The position numbers were made by a program, and so were the translations under genes. Of a DNA stretch of 64,000 nt, positions 24,751-34,381 are shown piece after piece. The stretch's first letter is position 1; each line of letters opens with the position of its first letter. Below the pieces are notes generated by a model that worked only from the letters and a program-made list of their open reading frames with translations, did no database searches and was not told the origin of the DNA. The stretch is from Halapricum hydrolyticum (lineage in GTDB: Archaea; Halobacteriota; Halobacteria; Halobacteriales; Haloarculaceae). The DNA is taken from contig NZ_JAOPKC010000001.1 in NCBI RefSeq assembly GCF_025517535.1, positions 124,001-188,000 of the forward strand, in the 5' to 3' direction.

Positions 24751-26933
24751 GCCTCGACACCCGCTCGACCGACGCTGGTTTCGCGACGAGCAGCGCCCTC
24801 GGCGACACGTTTTACCCGCTGTATCAGTGGCTCTTCGACGAAGAGGGGGATTTCGTCAGCAACGTCGAGGACAAACTCGCGGAAGCCCGGATGGCCGACA
24901 ACGTCGAGATGTTCCTCTCGCGGGCACTCGCGGTCGGGCTGATCTCAGGATTCGCGCTGTGGCTCGTCGGCTCGCTACTTGGATACCTCATCGTGTCGAT
25001 GTTCCTGCCGGAGGACTGGCTCATCCTGGGCATCGATCTCGGTCAGTACAACCAGCTCGTCAACACACTCAAACTGCCTGCGATCGTCCTCGTAACGGGG
25101 ATTTTCTTCGGTGCGATCGGCTTTGCAATCGGGTTCGGCTCGCTCGTCTCGATTCCGTATTTCAGATCGAGCGCCCGCAAACGCGAGATCAACGTGCTGC
25201 TGTCGGACGCGATTTCGTTTATGTACGCGCTCTCGGTCGGCGGGCTCAACCAGCTGGAGATCCTTGAGGCAATGGCCGCGGCCGAGGACACTTACGGTGA
25301 AGTCGCAAAGGAGTTCCAGTCGATCGTCCTGGAGACGGAGTACTTCGACACCGATTACCGGACAGCGTTGCGAAACCAGGCGCTGCAGACGCCCAGCGAC
25401 GAACTCAGTCAGTTCTTGACGGACATGCTGTCGATCATCAACTCCGGCGGGGACATGACGAGCTTCCTCGAAGACCAGAAGAACAAGCACATGCGCACGG
25501 CAAAACAGGAGCAGGAAAAGCTCCTGGAGACGCTCGAGCTGTTCGGCGAGATGTACATGACGATCTCGCTGTTCCCGCTGCTTTTGATTATCATTCTCGT
25601 GATCATGAACATGATGGGAAGCGGGAACCCGATGCTCATGTACGGGACGGTGTACGGCCTGATCCCGCTGACGAGCATGGCGTTTCTGGTGCTGGTCTCG
25701 ACGGTGACCCAGGATACGGTGGGCGACGGGTATCTCGAAGCGGGTCGTGGCGAACAGATCGAACAGCGTGCGAGTGGCGGCATCCTCAATCTGGGACTGG
25801 CCAAGCAGTTCACTGGCGAGTACAGCGTGTTCGACCGGATCAAAAGCCGGGAAGGGAGCTACCAACTCAAGGAGATCCTCCGACAGCCACACATTTTCTT
25901 CCGGGACAACCCGCTGTACGTTCTCGGGCTGACCGTTCCGATCTCGCTGTTCGCACTCGGCGTTTCGATCGTCGCCGGCTGGGCGGCACTCCCCTTCCCG
26001 TTTCAGACGGCCGACGGCACCGGGTTCTTCTCTGCGATGGCCGAAGACCCGATCCAGCAGACGTTCTTCTGGATCTATCTACCGATGTACATCAACTTCA
26101 TCCCGCTGGCGATCTTCTACGAGTGGAACCAGCGCTACCGGAAATCCGTGATCGGCAAGCTCTCCGAGAACCTCCGCAAGCTCGCCAGCGCCAACGACAC
26201 AGGGATGACGCTGCTCGAGTCGATCAACGTCGTCGCCGACACCTCGACGGGACGGTTGGCCGACGAGCTCGATACGATCCATGCGAAGACCAACTACGGG
26301 ACGAGCCTCAAGCAGAGCCTCCGGGAGTTCAACAACAAGTTCCACGTGCCCCGCATGGCCCGGACGGTGAAGCTGATCAGCGAGGCACAGGAGGCATCGA
26401 GCCAGATCCAGGACGTCCTCTCGACGGCCGCCCAGGCCAGCGAGAACCAGGACGACATCGAACGCGATCGCAAGTCCCGCACGCGAATGCAGGTCGTGAT
26501 CATCATCATGACCTATCTCACGCTGCTCGGCGTGATCGCATTGCTGAAGGTGCAGTTCCTGGATACGATGCAGGGGCTCGAAACGGCAGCGTCTGGCGGG
26601 AGCGAGGCCGGATCCGGGCAGTTCCAGGTCGAATCGCTGGGGCCGCTGTCGATGTTGTTCTTCCACGCCGTGACGCTGCAGGCGATCCTCTCGGCGTTCA
26701 TCGCAGGTTATATTAGGGATGTCAATCTCGTCTCCGGCGTGAAGTACGCGGTGATCCTTTCGACCATTGCACTGGTGGTCTGGATCGCCGTCGGTGGCGG
26801 CGATACGGCTACTGGCGGTTCGAACGAGACGGCTGAAGCAGCCCTTGTGATGCTGGTGGCGGGGCCCGCCGGTCACGATCTGCGGCGGCTTCGAACGTGG
26901 GTGAGAGATCGATGGAACGGGGACAACTCCTGA
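24747..26933 (+). CDS. pilC: Type IV pilus platform membrane protein (PilC/GspF-type)
   Basis: The 728-residue protein has two T2SSF domains (about 140-320 and 490-590) joined by membrane helices. Hydrophobic segments are visible near 53-80, 110-140, 265-290, 385-410, 440-460, 580-605, 640-660 and 672-690. It is the inner platform on which the ATPase acts. The GTG/ATG boundary with pilB is an ATGA overlap, and it overlaps the following pilin-like gene, whose start at 26912 lies 22 nt inside its end. Confidence 0.92.
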   Translation: MSLDTRSTDAGFATSSALGDTFYPLYQWLFDEEGDFVSNVEDKLAEARMADNVEMFLSRALAVGLISGFALWLVGSLLGYLIVSMFLPEDWLILGIDLGQYNQLVNTLKLPAIVLVTGIFFGAIGFAIGFGSLVSIPYFRSSARKREINVLLSDAISFMYALSVGGLNQLEILEAMAAAEDTYGEVAKEFQSIVLETEYFDTDYRTALRNQALQTPSDELSQFLTDMLSIINSGGDMTSFLEDQKNKHMRTAKQEQEKLLETLELFGEMYMTISLFPLLLIIILVIMNMMGSGNPMLMYGTVYGLIPLTSMAFLVLVSTVTQDTVGDGYLEAGRGEQIEQRASGGILNLGLAKQFTGEYSVFDRIKSREGSYQLKEILRQPHIFFRDNPLYVLGLTVPISLFALGVSIVAGWAALPFPFQTADGTGFFSAMAEDPIQQTFFWIYLPMYINFIPLAIFYEWNQRYRKSVIGKLSENLRKLASANDTGMTLLESINVVADTSTGRLADELDTIHAKTNYGTSLKQSLREFNNKFHVPRMARTVKLISEAQEASSQIQDVLSTAAQASENQDDIERDRKSRTRMQVVIIIMTYLTLLGVIALLKVQFLDTMQGLETAASGGSEAGSGQFQVESLGPLSMLFFHAVTLQAILSAFIAGYIRDVNLVSGVKYAVILSTIALVVWIAVGGGDTATGGSNETAEAALVMLVAGPAGHDLRRLRTWVRDRWNGDNS

Positions 26934-27373
26934 CGGACGAACGGGGACAGACGCTACAGGACTTCGCCGTCGGGATCGGCGTCTTCCTCGTCGTATTCGT
27001 ATTCGTGCTATCGCTATTTCCTGGCCTGTTGACACCGTTTCAGTCCTCTGCAAGCGGTGCTGAACGGGCGCAGGCTGAACAGGTGACGACCCAGATGATG
27101 CACAACCTTTCGGAGGGGTCGGAGCCGAATCATCTCAACGCGACGCGTGTGACGGCGACGCTCAACCAGCCAGAGAGTGACCTTCGCGACCGGTTTGGAT
27201 TGCCGTCGACGGTGAATCTCAACATCACCGTCGAGACGCTCGATGGGGAAACACATATCGAGTCGACAGTGAACCGTCTCTACGATCGAGAAGTAGCGAC
27301 GTCGGCACGGATAATCACAATGGATGACCCGGAGTGCGATCCAGCGTGTCGCCTCGTCGTGCGAGTGTGGTAA
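26912..27373 (+). CDS. Pilin-like protein, cluster 1 (DUF7287-like)
   Basis: The start MERGQLLTDERGQTLQDF gives 153 residues. The N-terminus has a charged stretch ending in RGQ, followed by one long hydrophobic helix (about 17-40), the layout of archaeal class III (pilin) signal peptides. The rest is a polar, Asn/Thr-rich domain ending in a hydrophobic VVRVW. It is paralogous to the gene at 47527. It probably forms part of the pilus or a minor pilin complex. Confidence 0.75.
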   Translation: MERGQLLTDERGQTLQDFAVGIGVFLVVFVFVLSLFPGLLTPFQSSASGAERAQAEQVTTQMMHNLSEGSEPNHLNATRVTATLNQPESDLRDRFGLPSTVNLNITVETLDGETHIESTVNRLYDREVATSARIITMDDPECDPACRLVVRVW

Positions 27374-27374
27374 G

Positions 27375-28055
27375 ATGCGTGAGGATACATCGATTACAAG
27401 GGATTCTTCCGATCGGGATCGATCGACTGACCGTGGACAGGCATTCACCCTGGAAGGGATTATCAGTGCAATCATCGTGTTGACGGCGCTGCTGTACGCA
27501 CTTCAGGCAGTCACGATCACACCGACGACGGGTGGAACGGTTGATCAAGGTGTCCGCACGGAGATCCAACAGCAGGCTGATGACATCCTCGTCGTCGCTG
27601 GCACCGACGAGACGAACCAGCTTTCTGCGTTAGCCCGAAACTGGTCACAGACCCGTCAGACGTTTTACGGGGCCGTGAATCCCCGGATCGGGTACGGGGA
27701 CGAACAGATCCCTGGCTCGCTGGGGACGATGCTGAGCGAGACGTTCGACGAACGGGATCGAATGTACAACGTCGAGATGCGATACCTGCCGAAAGATCCA
27801 TCCGACGGGATACAACGGACAGTCATTGCGTCCCGGGGGACTCCCTCAGACAGTGCGGTCGCCGCATCGTATCAGGTGACGCTATACGATAATATGACGT
27901 TGACGTCACCGACTGCCGGATCGGCAGAGCTGCGGCAGTACGATACGTATCCGACGACGAACCCGATCGACGGGAAGAGCGGGTACTATCCGGTGCCGGA
28001 CGCGATTCCGGGCCCCGTCTACAACGTCGTCGAAATCAGGGTGATCGTCTGGTGA
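27375..28055 (+). CDS. Pilin-like protein, cluster 1 (DUF7288-like)
   Basis: This 226-residue protein begins with a polar stretch to residue 21 (RGQAFTLEG) and then one hydrophobic helix (about 27-47: ISAIIVLTALLYALQAV). It starts 1 bp after the previous stop. The soluble part is acidic, and the end is VVEIRVIVW, like the paralogue at 48096 (VRVEVVVW). The signal and position indicate a minor pilin. Confidence 0.75.
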   Translation: MREDTSITRDSSDRDRSTDRGQAFTLEGIISAIIVLTALLYALQAVTITPTTGGTVDQGVRTEIQQQADDILVVAGTDETNQLSALARNWSQTRQTFYGAVNPRIGYGDEQIPGSLGTMLSETFDERDRMYNVEMRYLPKDPSDGIQRTVIASRGTPSDSAVAASYQVTLYDNMTLTSPTAGSAELRQYDTYPTTNPIDGKSGYYPVPDAIPGPVYNVVEIRVIVW

Positions 28056-29035
28056 GCGACCGTCGCGGTCAGTTGCTGCTCGTCGGAGCGATTGCGCTCG
28101 CGGTCATCATTCTCGGCCTGTCGGTCGTCGCAAACACCGTCTTGTTTACGGAAAACGTCGGTACCGGGGAGGATCGCGTCGAGTCGTCCGAGATCGGCGA
28201 GTTCTCTTTCGAGGCCCAGAAGGGGACTCGCTCTCTCCTGCTTCGGGTCAATCACGCCAACGAGACCAACACGATGGCCGAGCTAGACGCGAACGTTCGA
28301 AGACAGGTCACCAATTACAGCGATGGCCTGGCCCGTATGTACGCTTCCGCCGGAACGAAGATTGTCGATATCTCGTATAACCGGACACTCGCAAACGGGA
28401 CGCGAATCGTCCAGCGAACCGATCGTAACTTCACCTATCCTGACGGTGGCTCGCGCGTCTCGGACTGGTCGCTCTTCGATGATCCCGCTGATGTCGGGTG
28501 GATCGTGTTCAACGTCGATTTACGAAACACGAGTGGCAGACAGATGACGGTTAATGTCAGTGGCGACAGCGAGACTCTCCAGTACCGATTCAATCGCTCG
28601 AACGGCGGGGACGGGGCAGCACTGAGAGTGACGACGACGAATTTGAACACGGGGGCGACTGACACGACGGCCTGCGAGTCGACCGGCGGTCGCGTATTGT
28701 TCGATCTCCGGCGTGGCGAAGCGTTTTCCAGTGAGTGTACGTCCCCCGGAATCGAGACACTCGCCCCTCCGTACGAAATCAGCGTCTCCGACGGTCACAA
28801 CCTCGCCGGCCAGTACGACGTCGTCGTTGACGGGAGGTGGCATTCTTCGGAATCGGAGACCCTCGATGCTGTCAATACCGATACCGGGAACGATCTCTCG
28901 TACCCACACTGTACCGGGAGCGATCCGGGCCCCTGTGTGTTACCCGTCGTCTGGGAGGGACAGGTCGATCTAGCCTATCGTTCCGACCGGACTGACTTCG
29001 CCACGACCAGAAACGTCACCGTCTACGATCCGTGA
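28052..29035 (+). CDS. Pilin-like protein, cluster 1 (DUF7261-like)
   Basis: A GTG start overlapping the previous stop gives 327 residues. A short charged N-terminus (SDRRGQLL) is followed by a hydrophobic helix (about 9-30). The remaining domain is long, polar and rich in Asn-X-Ser/Thr sites (NETNT, NRTLANGT, NVSGDS), as expected for N-glycosylated surface proteins. The family member at 48665 shares the RGQ signal and C-terminal beta-rich sequence. It closes the first transcription unit; a promoter follows at 29081. Confidence 0.75.
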   Translation: MSDRRGQLLLVGAIALAVIILGLSVVANTVLFTENVGTGEDRVESSEIGEFSFEAQKGTRSLLLRVNHANETNTMAELDANVRRQVTNYSDGLARMYASAGTKIVDISYNRTLANGTRIVQRTDRNFTYPDGGSRVSDWSLFDDPADVGWIVFNVDLRNTSGRQMTVNVSGDSETLQYRFNRSNGGDGAALRVTTTNLNTGATDTTACESTGGRVLFDLRRGEAFSSECTSPGIETLAPPYEISVSDGHNLAGQYDVVVDGRWHSSESETLDAVNTDTGNDLSYPHCTGSDPGPCVLPVVWEGQVDLAYRSDRTDFATTRNVTVYDP

Positions 29036-29080
29036 GCGGGAGCCATCGAGTCTTTTTCGCACTCGCTAATCACACAATGG

Positions 29081-29093
29081 TATTTATATATTA
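29081..29093 (+). promoter_or_regulatory. TATA-like box between pilin-like genes
   Basis: tatttatatatta is a classic TATA element in the 181-bp gap between the third and fourth pilin-like genes. The last two plus-strand genes of the cluster may be transcribed separately from pilB-pilC. The leader before the ATG at 29217 would be about 100 nt. Confidence 0.55.
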
Positions 29094-29216
29094 TGGCCGA
29101 AAACGAGGGTAAATGAGTGGGCGGGCCGGATCGAGAACCGCTATCCGGGTGGCCCCAATGGTGTGACCGGGACGGAAAAGTAGCGTCATCACAGGAGATC
29201 AACAGAGGGAATCACG

Positions 29217-30668
29217 ATGGTCGACAGTAACCGACAGGGTGGAGCAAAGGGACAGTCGTTGTGGGGTGACGGTCGCGGGCTTTCGACGCCCGTAACGCAC
29301 GTGTTGACAATCGCAATCACTGGGCTCGTACTGATTATGCTGGTGAGTACTGCCAGTGGGTTCCTTTCCGATCAACAGGAGTTCGCGGCCCGAGACGAAC
29401 TGGATACGATCGGCAACCGACTGGCTGACGACGTCCAAGAGGTCGTCGCACTGAGCGAAGAGAGTGGGGAAGCGACGGTCTCTATCGAACAACCTGGTTC
29501 GATCGTCGGCCACGAGTATCGCGTCTCCTACGAAAGCGATCCTGCCGCCTGCGATGGCGCGACGCACGCGACCGACACCTGTCTCGTCATGTCTGTCGTC
29601 GGCATAGACGTCTCACAGACGGTCCCCCTGTCAGTGCCGTCGGACGTCAGCCTGCAACTCTCCCGTTCGGGTTCGACTTTCGAGCTGACTGTGGAGAAGA
29701 CTGGTACAGGAAGCAGTCGCGACGCCGTCGTGCCGATGACGCGAACGATGCGGGTCGGCGTCGGTCAGAACATCAATACCAACGAGTACGGCGAGGTGAT
29801 CGACCCGACGAACCGACCGCCGATTCCGAAGCTCACGTTCGCGCCTGATTTCCCCCATAGTGGAGCAAAAATAACGTTCGACGCCGCAGCCAGTCGAGAT
29901 CCTGATGGAGAGATCGAGGAGTACAAGTGGTATATAAGCGAATCATTGGCCGGCTCTGGTCAAACTTACCGCGAGGAACTGCCTCCCGGACAGTACAACG
30001 TGACGCTGCTCGTCGAGGATGACGAAGGTGCTCAATCAATCAGGACACGCCAAGTGAGGGTTTCGGGTCTGGCGTATAACGAGGACCTCTCTTCACCTCC
30101 CAGCAGTGAGACGCGCTGTAATGGAGTTGGGGCGAAATTCACTATGACAAATGAATGGGACTACACTGTTCGCGTGGATCATCTTAGCATTGACCCACCA
30201 GATAATGTAAACAAGATTAAAAACAATCGTGGTCCAGAAGTAGCCTTCGATCTCAATAATGATGGGGGCTATGAGACGGGAGTCAATAGGGAAATGAACT
30301 TCAAAAATAAAAAAGACGGCTATATCATGTCCTTGCGATCACGAGATGGGTCATTGCCAATCACGATCAGTTCTGGAGATACAGTTGGTGTGAGCGTCTG
30401 TGCGTTTAACGGCGGTGGTGATTTGAAGAGCGGGGCTGCGGAGACAACTTTTGGATTCCGCTATTGGAACCGTGGTACAACGAACCGGACAGTAATCGAT
30501 CCAGAAGACGTTTCTCGATCCTCGTCTGCTGTCGGCCGAACCAATGGCGAGATCACCATTGATCCCAAATCAGACCACAATCACGATTCGTCTTCCACTG
30601 GAACCAATAACAGGCAGGCGTACGATGATACTTCGCGAGGAGGTCATGATGTCGCATCGATCGAGTAA
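29217..30668 (+). CDS. Pilin-like protein with PKD domain, cluster 1 (DUF7266-like)
   Basis: This 483-residue protein has a signal-like N-terminus (GRGLSTPVTH) followed by a hydrophobic helix (about 26-46) and the DUF7266-type domain to about residue 200. An appended region follows that is missing in the paralogue at 49605 (156 residues). It contains a PKD-like domain (ASRDPDGEIEEYKWYISE to YNVTLLVEDDEGAQS, about 215-285) and a lower-GC tail. The added part suggests extracellular binding or a longer stalk. The C-terminus overlaps the next gene by 23 bp. Confidence 0.76.
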   Translation: MVDSNRQGGAKGQSLWGDGRGLSTPVTHVLTIAITGLVLIMLVSTASGFLSDQQEFAARDELDTIGNRLADDVQEVVALSEESGEATVSIEQPGSIVGHEYRVSYESDPAACDGATHATDTCLVMSVVGIDVSQTVPLSVPSDVSLQLSRSGSTFELTVEKTGTGSSRDAVVPMTRTMRVGVGQNINTNEYGEVIDPTNRPPIPKLTFAPDFPHSGAKITFDAAASRDPDGEIEEYKWYISESLAGSGQTYREELPPGQYNVTLLVEDDEGAQSIRTRQVRVSGLAYNEDLSSPPSSETRCNGVGAKFTMTNEWDYTVRVDHLSIDPPDNVNKIKNNRGPEVAFDLNNDGGYETGVNREMNFKNKKDGYIMSLRSRDGSLPITISSGDTVGVSVCAFNGGGDLKSGAAETTFGFRYWNRGTTNRTVIDPEDVSRSSSAVGRTNGEITIDPKSDHNHDSSSTGTNNRQAYDDTSRGGHDVASIE

Positions 30669-31440
30669 CCGCGGGGTGAGTGACGTTGTCGGGTTCGTGT
30701 TGATGTTTGGGATCATCCTCACGTCAGTCGGGCTCGTTGCGACGTTTGGGCTGTCAGAGATAGAGTCGTTCGACGAGAACCAGCAACTGAACAACGCTGA
30801 GCGAACCTTCGACCTGATCTCCCGTTCGTTCACTGAACTCGAAGAAAACCAGGCACCAACTCGAACGGAAGCGATCGAACTCAGCGGGGGATCGATCACC
30901 ATCTCGCCATCGTCGTCAGTGACGGTCAACGTGACGGATACCGGCGGTACGACTCACACAGAGTCGTTCCCGCTTAACGCGCTGGTCTACGAGAACAACG
31001 ACGTGCAGATCGGTTACGAAAACGGTGCGCTATTCAGACTCCAGGAAGCGTCCGACGCGGGGCTCATTACCAGTGATCCGGGATTCGTCTGTTCGGACGG
31101 GACGGTTATACTCTCATTCGTGGCTGTCAAGGGGGATGCTGCGCGCCAGATCAGCGGCGAAGGAACGCTCCGTCTCACGGGACAGCTGACCAACCAGTCG
31201 CTGCTGTATCCCGTCGCATCGTCAGGGGTCGGCAACGCCTCGACGGCTGACGAGGTCGAGTTGGAGTTCACGTTCAGCGGCGGGAGTCGCACCAGGGAGT
31301 GGGTCAATCACTTCGAGAACGCGGACGGCGACTGGAATGTCACGGGTGAGACCGATACGTCGGTGACAGTACAGTGTGGCAGTACGAGTTTGGATCGCGT
31401 GTACGTCCGACAATCCGTTATCTCGATCACGTATTCGTGA
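30646..31440 (+). CDS. Pilin-like protein, cluster 1 (DUF7289-like)
   Basis: From ATG 30646 it has 264 residues, and a strong Shine-Dalgarno-like gaggagg lies 3-4 nt before it inside the preceding gene. An ATG 3 bp later is also possible. The class III signal is SNRGVSDVVGFVLMFGII, followed by one membrane helix (about 17-40). The soluble domain is beta-rich and resembles the protein at 50069 through the shared NNAERTFD/NNAERAFD motif after the helix. Confidence 0.75.
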   Translation: MMSHRSSNRGVSDVVGFVLMFGIILTSVGLVATFGLSEIESFDENQQLNNAERTFDLISRSFTELEENQAPTRTEAIELSGGSITISPSSSVTVNVTDTGGTTHTESFPLNALVYENNDVQIGYENGALFRLQEASDAGLITSDPGFVCSDGTVILSFVAVKGDAARQISGEGTLRLTGQLTNQSLLYPVASSGVGNASTADEVELEFTFSGGSRTREWVNHFENADGDWNVTGETDTSVTVQCGSTSLDRVYVRQSVISITYS

Positions 31441-31558
31441 TGTCGGCGTGTCATTTCGATCCGTGAGCCTGTCGGAACCACTTCATCCGTAGTGACAGCC
31501 GAACATCAATACCGTGTCGCCCAGTTGCGACGGGAGCCTTTGACAACAATCGCTGCGA

Positions 31559-33850
31559 TCAGTCCGCGACTTCGACGTTGTCGATGTCGATGTCGATCAC
31601 GCCGGTCAGACGCGCTTCCTCTTCCGAGAGACCGACGTTATAAAGCATCAACATCCTGTTGTCGGTGTGCTTCCCATCGGGGAAGTCGTACAGGACCAGC
31701 ACCTCGTTGCTCTTGAGTGTCAGCTCGTTCGACGACTCGTTGTAGAGGCCGCCGTAATCGTCGAGTGCTTCAGAGAGGTTAGTTTGCCACTCGGCCGACG
31801 ACGTGTTATCGAGGAAGTCGTTGAACACTGCGGAGTCGTCGTTCGTGAAAACGGTAACGTTGTCGCTGTCTACGACGGTCGGGCTGGTAGTGTTCATCTC
31901 CGCACAGCGCGTGACGGGGATCGACGAACCGTTGATCATCTTCGTCTGTCCGGTCCCAACCCATTTGTCACAGCTGTACTGCGTGGCCGTGAAGTCGACC
32001 ATGTCCCCGCCACTGACGGCGAAGGCGTGGCTGAACGCCGACGGCGCAGTGGGATCGTTGACGTTCAACCACTCCTTTCCGTCCGCGGTTGCAGTTGCGA
32101 TACGACTGACGTCGCCGGTGATCTGTGGCGGATGTGCCGTCTCGTCAGTAGAGAGGTTCGTCGTCACACCGTAGTGGCCGACCTGTTCGGTGCTGGAAAC
32201 GCGCTCGGCAATCGAAGAGAAGACGTCTTCGAGTTCCTCGCTGTCTGTTGCGAAGTAGTACTCGCCACCGCCTGCGTCGGCAGTGTCTCTGAGGAAGTCT
32301 TCATTAACCCTATCGTCGTCTTCGGCGAATCCGATAGTGTAGGTAGTCATGCCCGTCTGATTCATCCGCTTAGCGAGCTCAATCGTCGCGCTGTTGCTCC
32401 CTGTATATGAATCTTTCCCAATATACCACGTATCGGCCCCAGTGTTTTTCCCATCTGTTAACATTACAATGGTGCGGTTTCGAGTCTCGTTACTTTGGAG
32501 ATCTAGCATGCCCGCGGCCTTTTTCATACCTCCCCCAGAATACGTCCCCCCGACTGCCTCGGTTTCAGTGACAGTCGAACTATTGAATTCAACGAAGTCT
32601 CTTGTTAACATCCGACTGTTAGTTCTGTATATCGCTCCTCTGTTGGAGCCTTCATTGATTTCCCGGTATTCTCCGTCGAGATAGTATGATACGCCCCCGT
32701 TATCGACAACGAATTCAGTGTGATACTGGTTGTAGCCTACGAGACCCACACGATCCATATTGCTGTCGAGATACGTCGTGAAATCCCTCATCGCGTCCCG
32801 AACCGCCTCGTATTTGGCCTTCGAATCGCCTGCAGCGCTCCAAGCCATCGACCCAGATTCGTCGACGACGAACACGACGTCGAGCGGTGGACGAGTCACG
32901 TTATCGGCCTGTGCCACCCGGCGGACAGTCCCAATCTCCGGTCGCTCGGAGATCGGTTCACTGTAGACCGTGTACGTGTTGTTGACGCCCTTGTCGATCC
33001 GGATGCCGTCGTCGGAGACCGTCACGTCGTGCATGTAGTCCGCCCCGGTGACGTTGACGACGTTGTTGATCTCGTCGTTCGTCCGGCGCGGCAGCGAACT
33101 CTGATTCAGATAGACGGTGACGGTCTGGGTCGCGTCGTCGACCATTAGATAACTGTCGTCACCCGACGGCGTTGACGTCACTCGTTCGAGTCCGGTCTCG
33201 CCCTCCAGGTAATTCCCCCATCCTCGATAGAAATCGCTCTGAACGCGCAGCGTGACGTTGTCCGGGCGGACACATTCGTCCTGTAATAACGTGTTCACCG
33301 CGTTTTTCGTGTCCCGTCGAGACGTGTTGACGTCGACTACAGCCTGATTGTTCCCCTCCCGTACTTTGCCAGTCAGGTTCAAGAGGGCGATATCGATCGT
33401 CCCGTTTCTGTAGAAGATGTCCGGTGCCGTGTTGTAGATCGCTCCCCCATCGGGACTCTTGATCCACGTCCCCCCAGCTTCGTAGGCGACAATCTGTCCA
33501 TCGTCGCGTTCGACGCGCACAGAGTCAAGCGACTCCTGTACGGAACACGCGCTGCGTTCGTTGACCGTCAGGTGCACGTATCCCTCGTTTTCGGCGAGAG
33601 ACGCGTCGCCTTCGATGTTCGATCCGATCTCGAAGTTCGCCACGGTCGTCGCACTGGAGGTCGCCAGCGTGCTCAAACGCGAATCTACCTCTTGGATTCC
33701 GATTTCCGTCGACTCGTCGCTTTGTCCCTGCTGTGCCTCGTTGATGGTGTTCGTCCCGAAATAGACGACGAGTAGCGACCCCGTCAGCACCAATCCGACA
33801 ATAATCACCGCACCGATGAGTTCTGAGACCCCCCGTTCGTCACCCTGCAT
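31559..33850 (-). CDS. Pilin-like protein with von Willebrand A domain
   Basis: From ATG 33850 (MQGDERGVSELIGAVIIVG) the protein has 763 residues; gaggggcg lies just before that ATG, so an upstream ATG at 33874 is less likely. The class III signal and single helix (about 11-31) match other archaeal pilin-like proteins. A vWA domain starts at PPLDVVFVVDESGSMAWS (about residue 325) with the MIDAS DxSxS, and IVMLTDGKNTG and TYTIGFAEDDD follow. It runs convergent to the pilin operon. A tip adhesin or metal-dependent ligand-binding subunit is the likely role. Confidence 0.82.
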   Translation of the reverse strand: MQGDERGVSELIGAVIIVGLVLTGSLLVVYFGTNTINEAQQGQSDESTEIGIQEVDSRLSTLATSSATTVANFEIGSNIEGDASLAENEGYVHLTVNERSACSVQESLDSVRVERDDGQIVAYEAGGTWIKSPDGGAIYNTAPDIFYRNGTIDIALLNLTGKVREGNNQAVVDVNTSRRDTKNAVNTLLQDECVRPDNVTLRVQSDFYRGWGNYLEGETGLERVTSTPSGDDSYLMVDDATQTVTVYLNQSSLPRRTNDEINNVVNVTGADYMHDVTVSDDGIRIDKGVNNTYTVYSEPISERPEIGTVRRVAQADNVTRPPLDVVFVVDESGSMAWSAAGDSKAKYEAVRDAMRDFTTYLDSNMDRVGLVGYNQYHTEFVVDNGGVSYYLDGEYREINEGSNRGAIYRTNSRMLTRDFVEFNSSTVTETEAVGGTYSGGGMKKAAGMLDLQSNETRNRTIVMLTDGKNTGADTWYIGKDSYTGSNSATIELAKRMNQTGMTTYTIGFAEDDDRVNEDFLRDTADAGGGEYYFATDSEELEDVFSSIAERVSSTEQVGHYGVTTNLSTDETAHPPQITGDVSRIATATADGKEWLNVNDPTAPSAFSHAFAVSGGDMVDFTATQYSCDKWVGTGQTKMINGSSIPVTRCAEMNTTSPTVVDSDNVTVFTNDDSAVFNDFLDNTSSAEWQTNLSEALDDYGGLYNESSNELTLKSNEVLVLYDFPDGKHTDNRMLMLYNVGLSEEEARLTGVIDIDIDNVEVAD

Positions 33851-33969
33851 CGCCCCTCTTTCCGGCTGGCGCATAGTTTCGCGTACTCAGCACGTCACAA
33901 AATGTGTTTTGGTGCCCGTTGATCTGTTCTGGCGACACAGACTCGTCGGGTCTGGTTGCTGGAGCGCGC

Positions 33970-34143
33970 TCATTTTACATGCTCGCCGACGCGGAGCTGA
34001 TCGACTCGCTGACGACCGATCTCGAACACCGAGTACTCACCTGGGCTGACGAACGGTATCTCGCCGAGGAGCTGGTCGACTTCGTCCTGTGAGAGCCACA
34101 CTTTCTTTCCGTCCTGGTCGGGGTAGTCGTCGAGATTCACGTC
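33970..34143 (-). pseudogene. Remnant of a tyrosine recombinase gene
   Basis: The frame reads VNLDDYPDQDGKKVWLSQDE and continues with EIGRQRVDQLRVGEHVK before the stop. The first part resembles the beginning of the core-binding region of haloarchaeal integrases (LDDYPDxDGKxVWLSxxE); the second resembles the catalytic-Arg segment (EIGARCGLR...). No start codon is near and the rest of the enzyme is missing. It is a decayed fragment. Confidence 0.5.
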
Positions 34144-34381
34144 CGGAATGTTGCCCTGACCGGACAAAAAGGACCCAAATGAGCGAGTGATCGGGGCGAG
34201 TCGAGGGGGCTCCCGGCGTGATCGAGCCGAATCTGTCCGCGACTGGCCGGAGAACCGGACACTGTGTCCGATCTGCGTTTCACGCACTCCGAGAAAACTG
34301 GCTGCTAGATGGAGAATGCAAATCCATCGGTTATGAGTGAGTCTGACAAAATATATCAAAGATATAATAGACGGATTGTTT

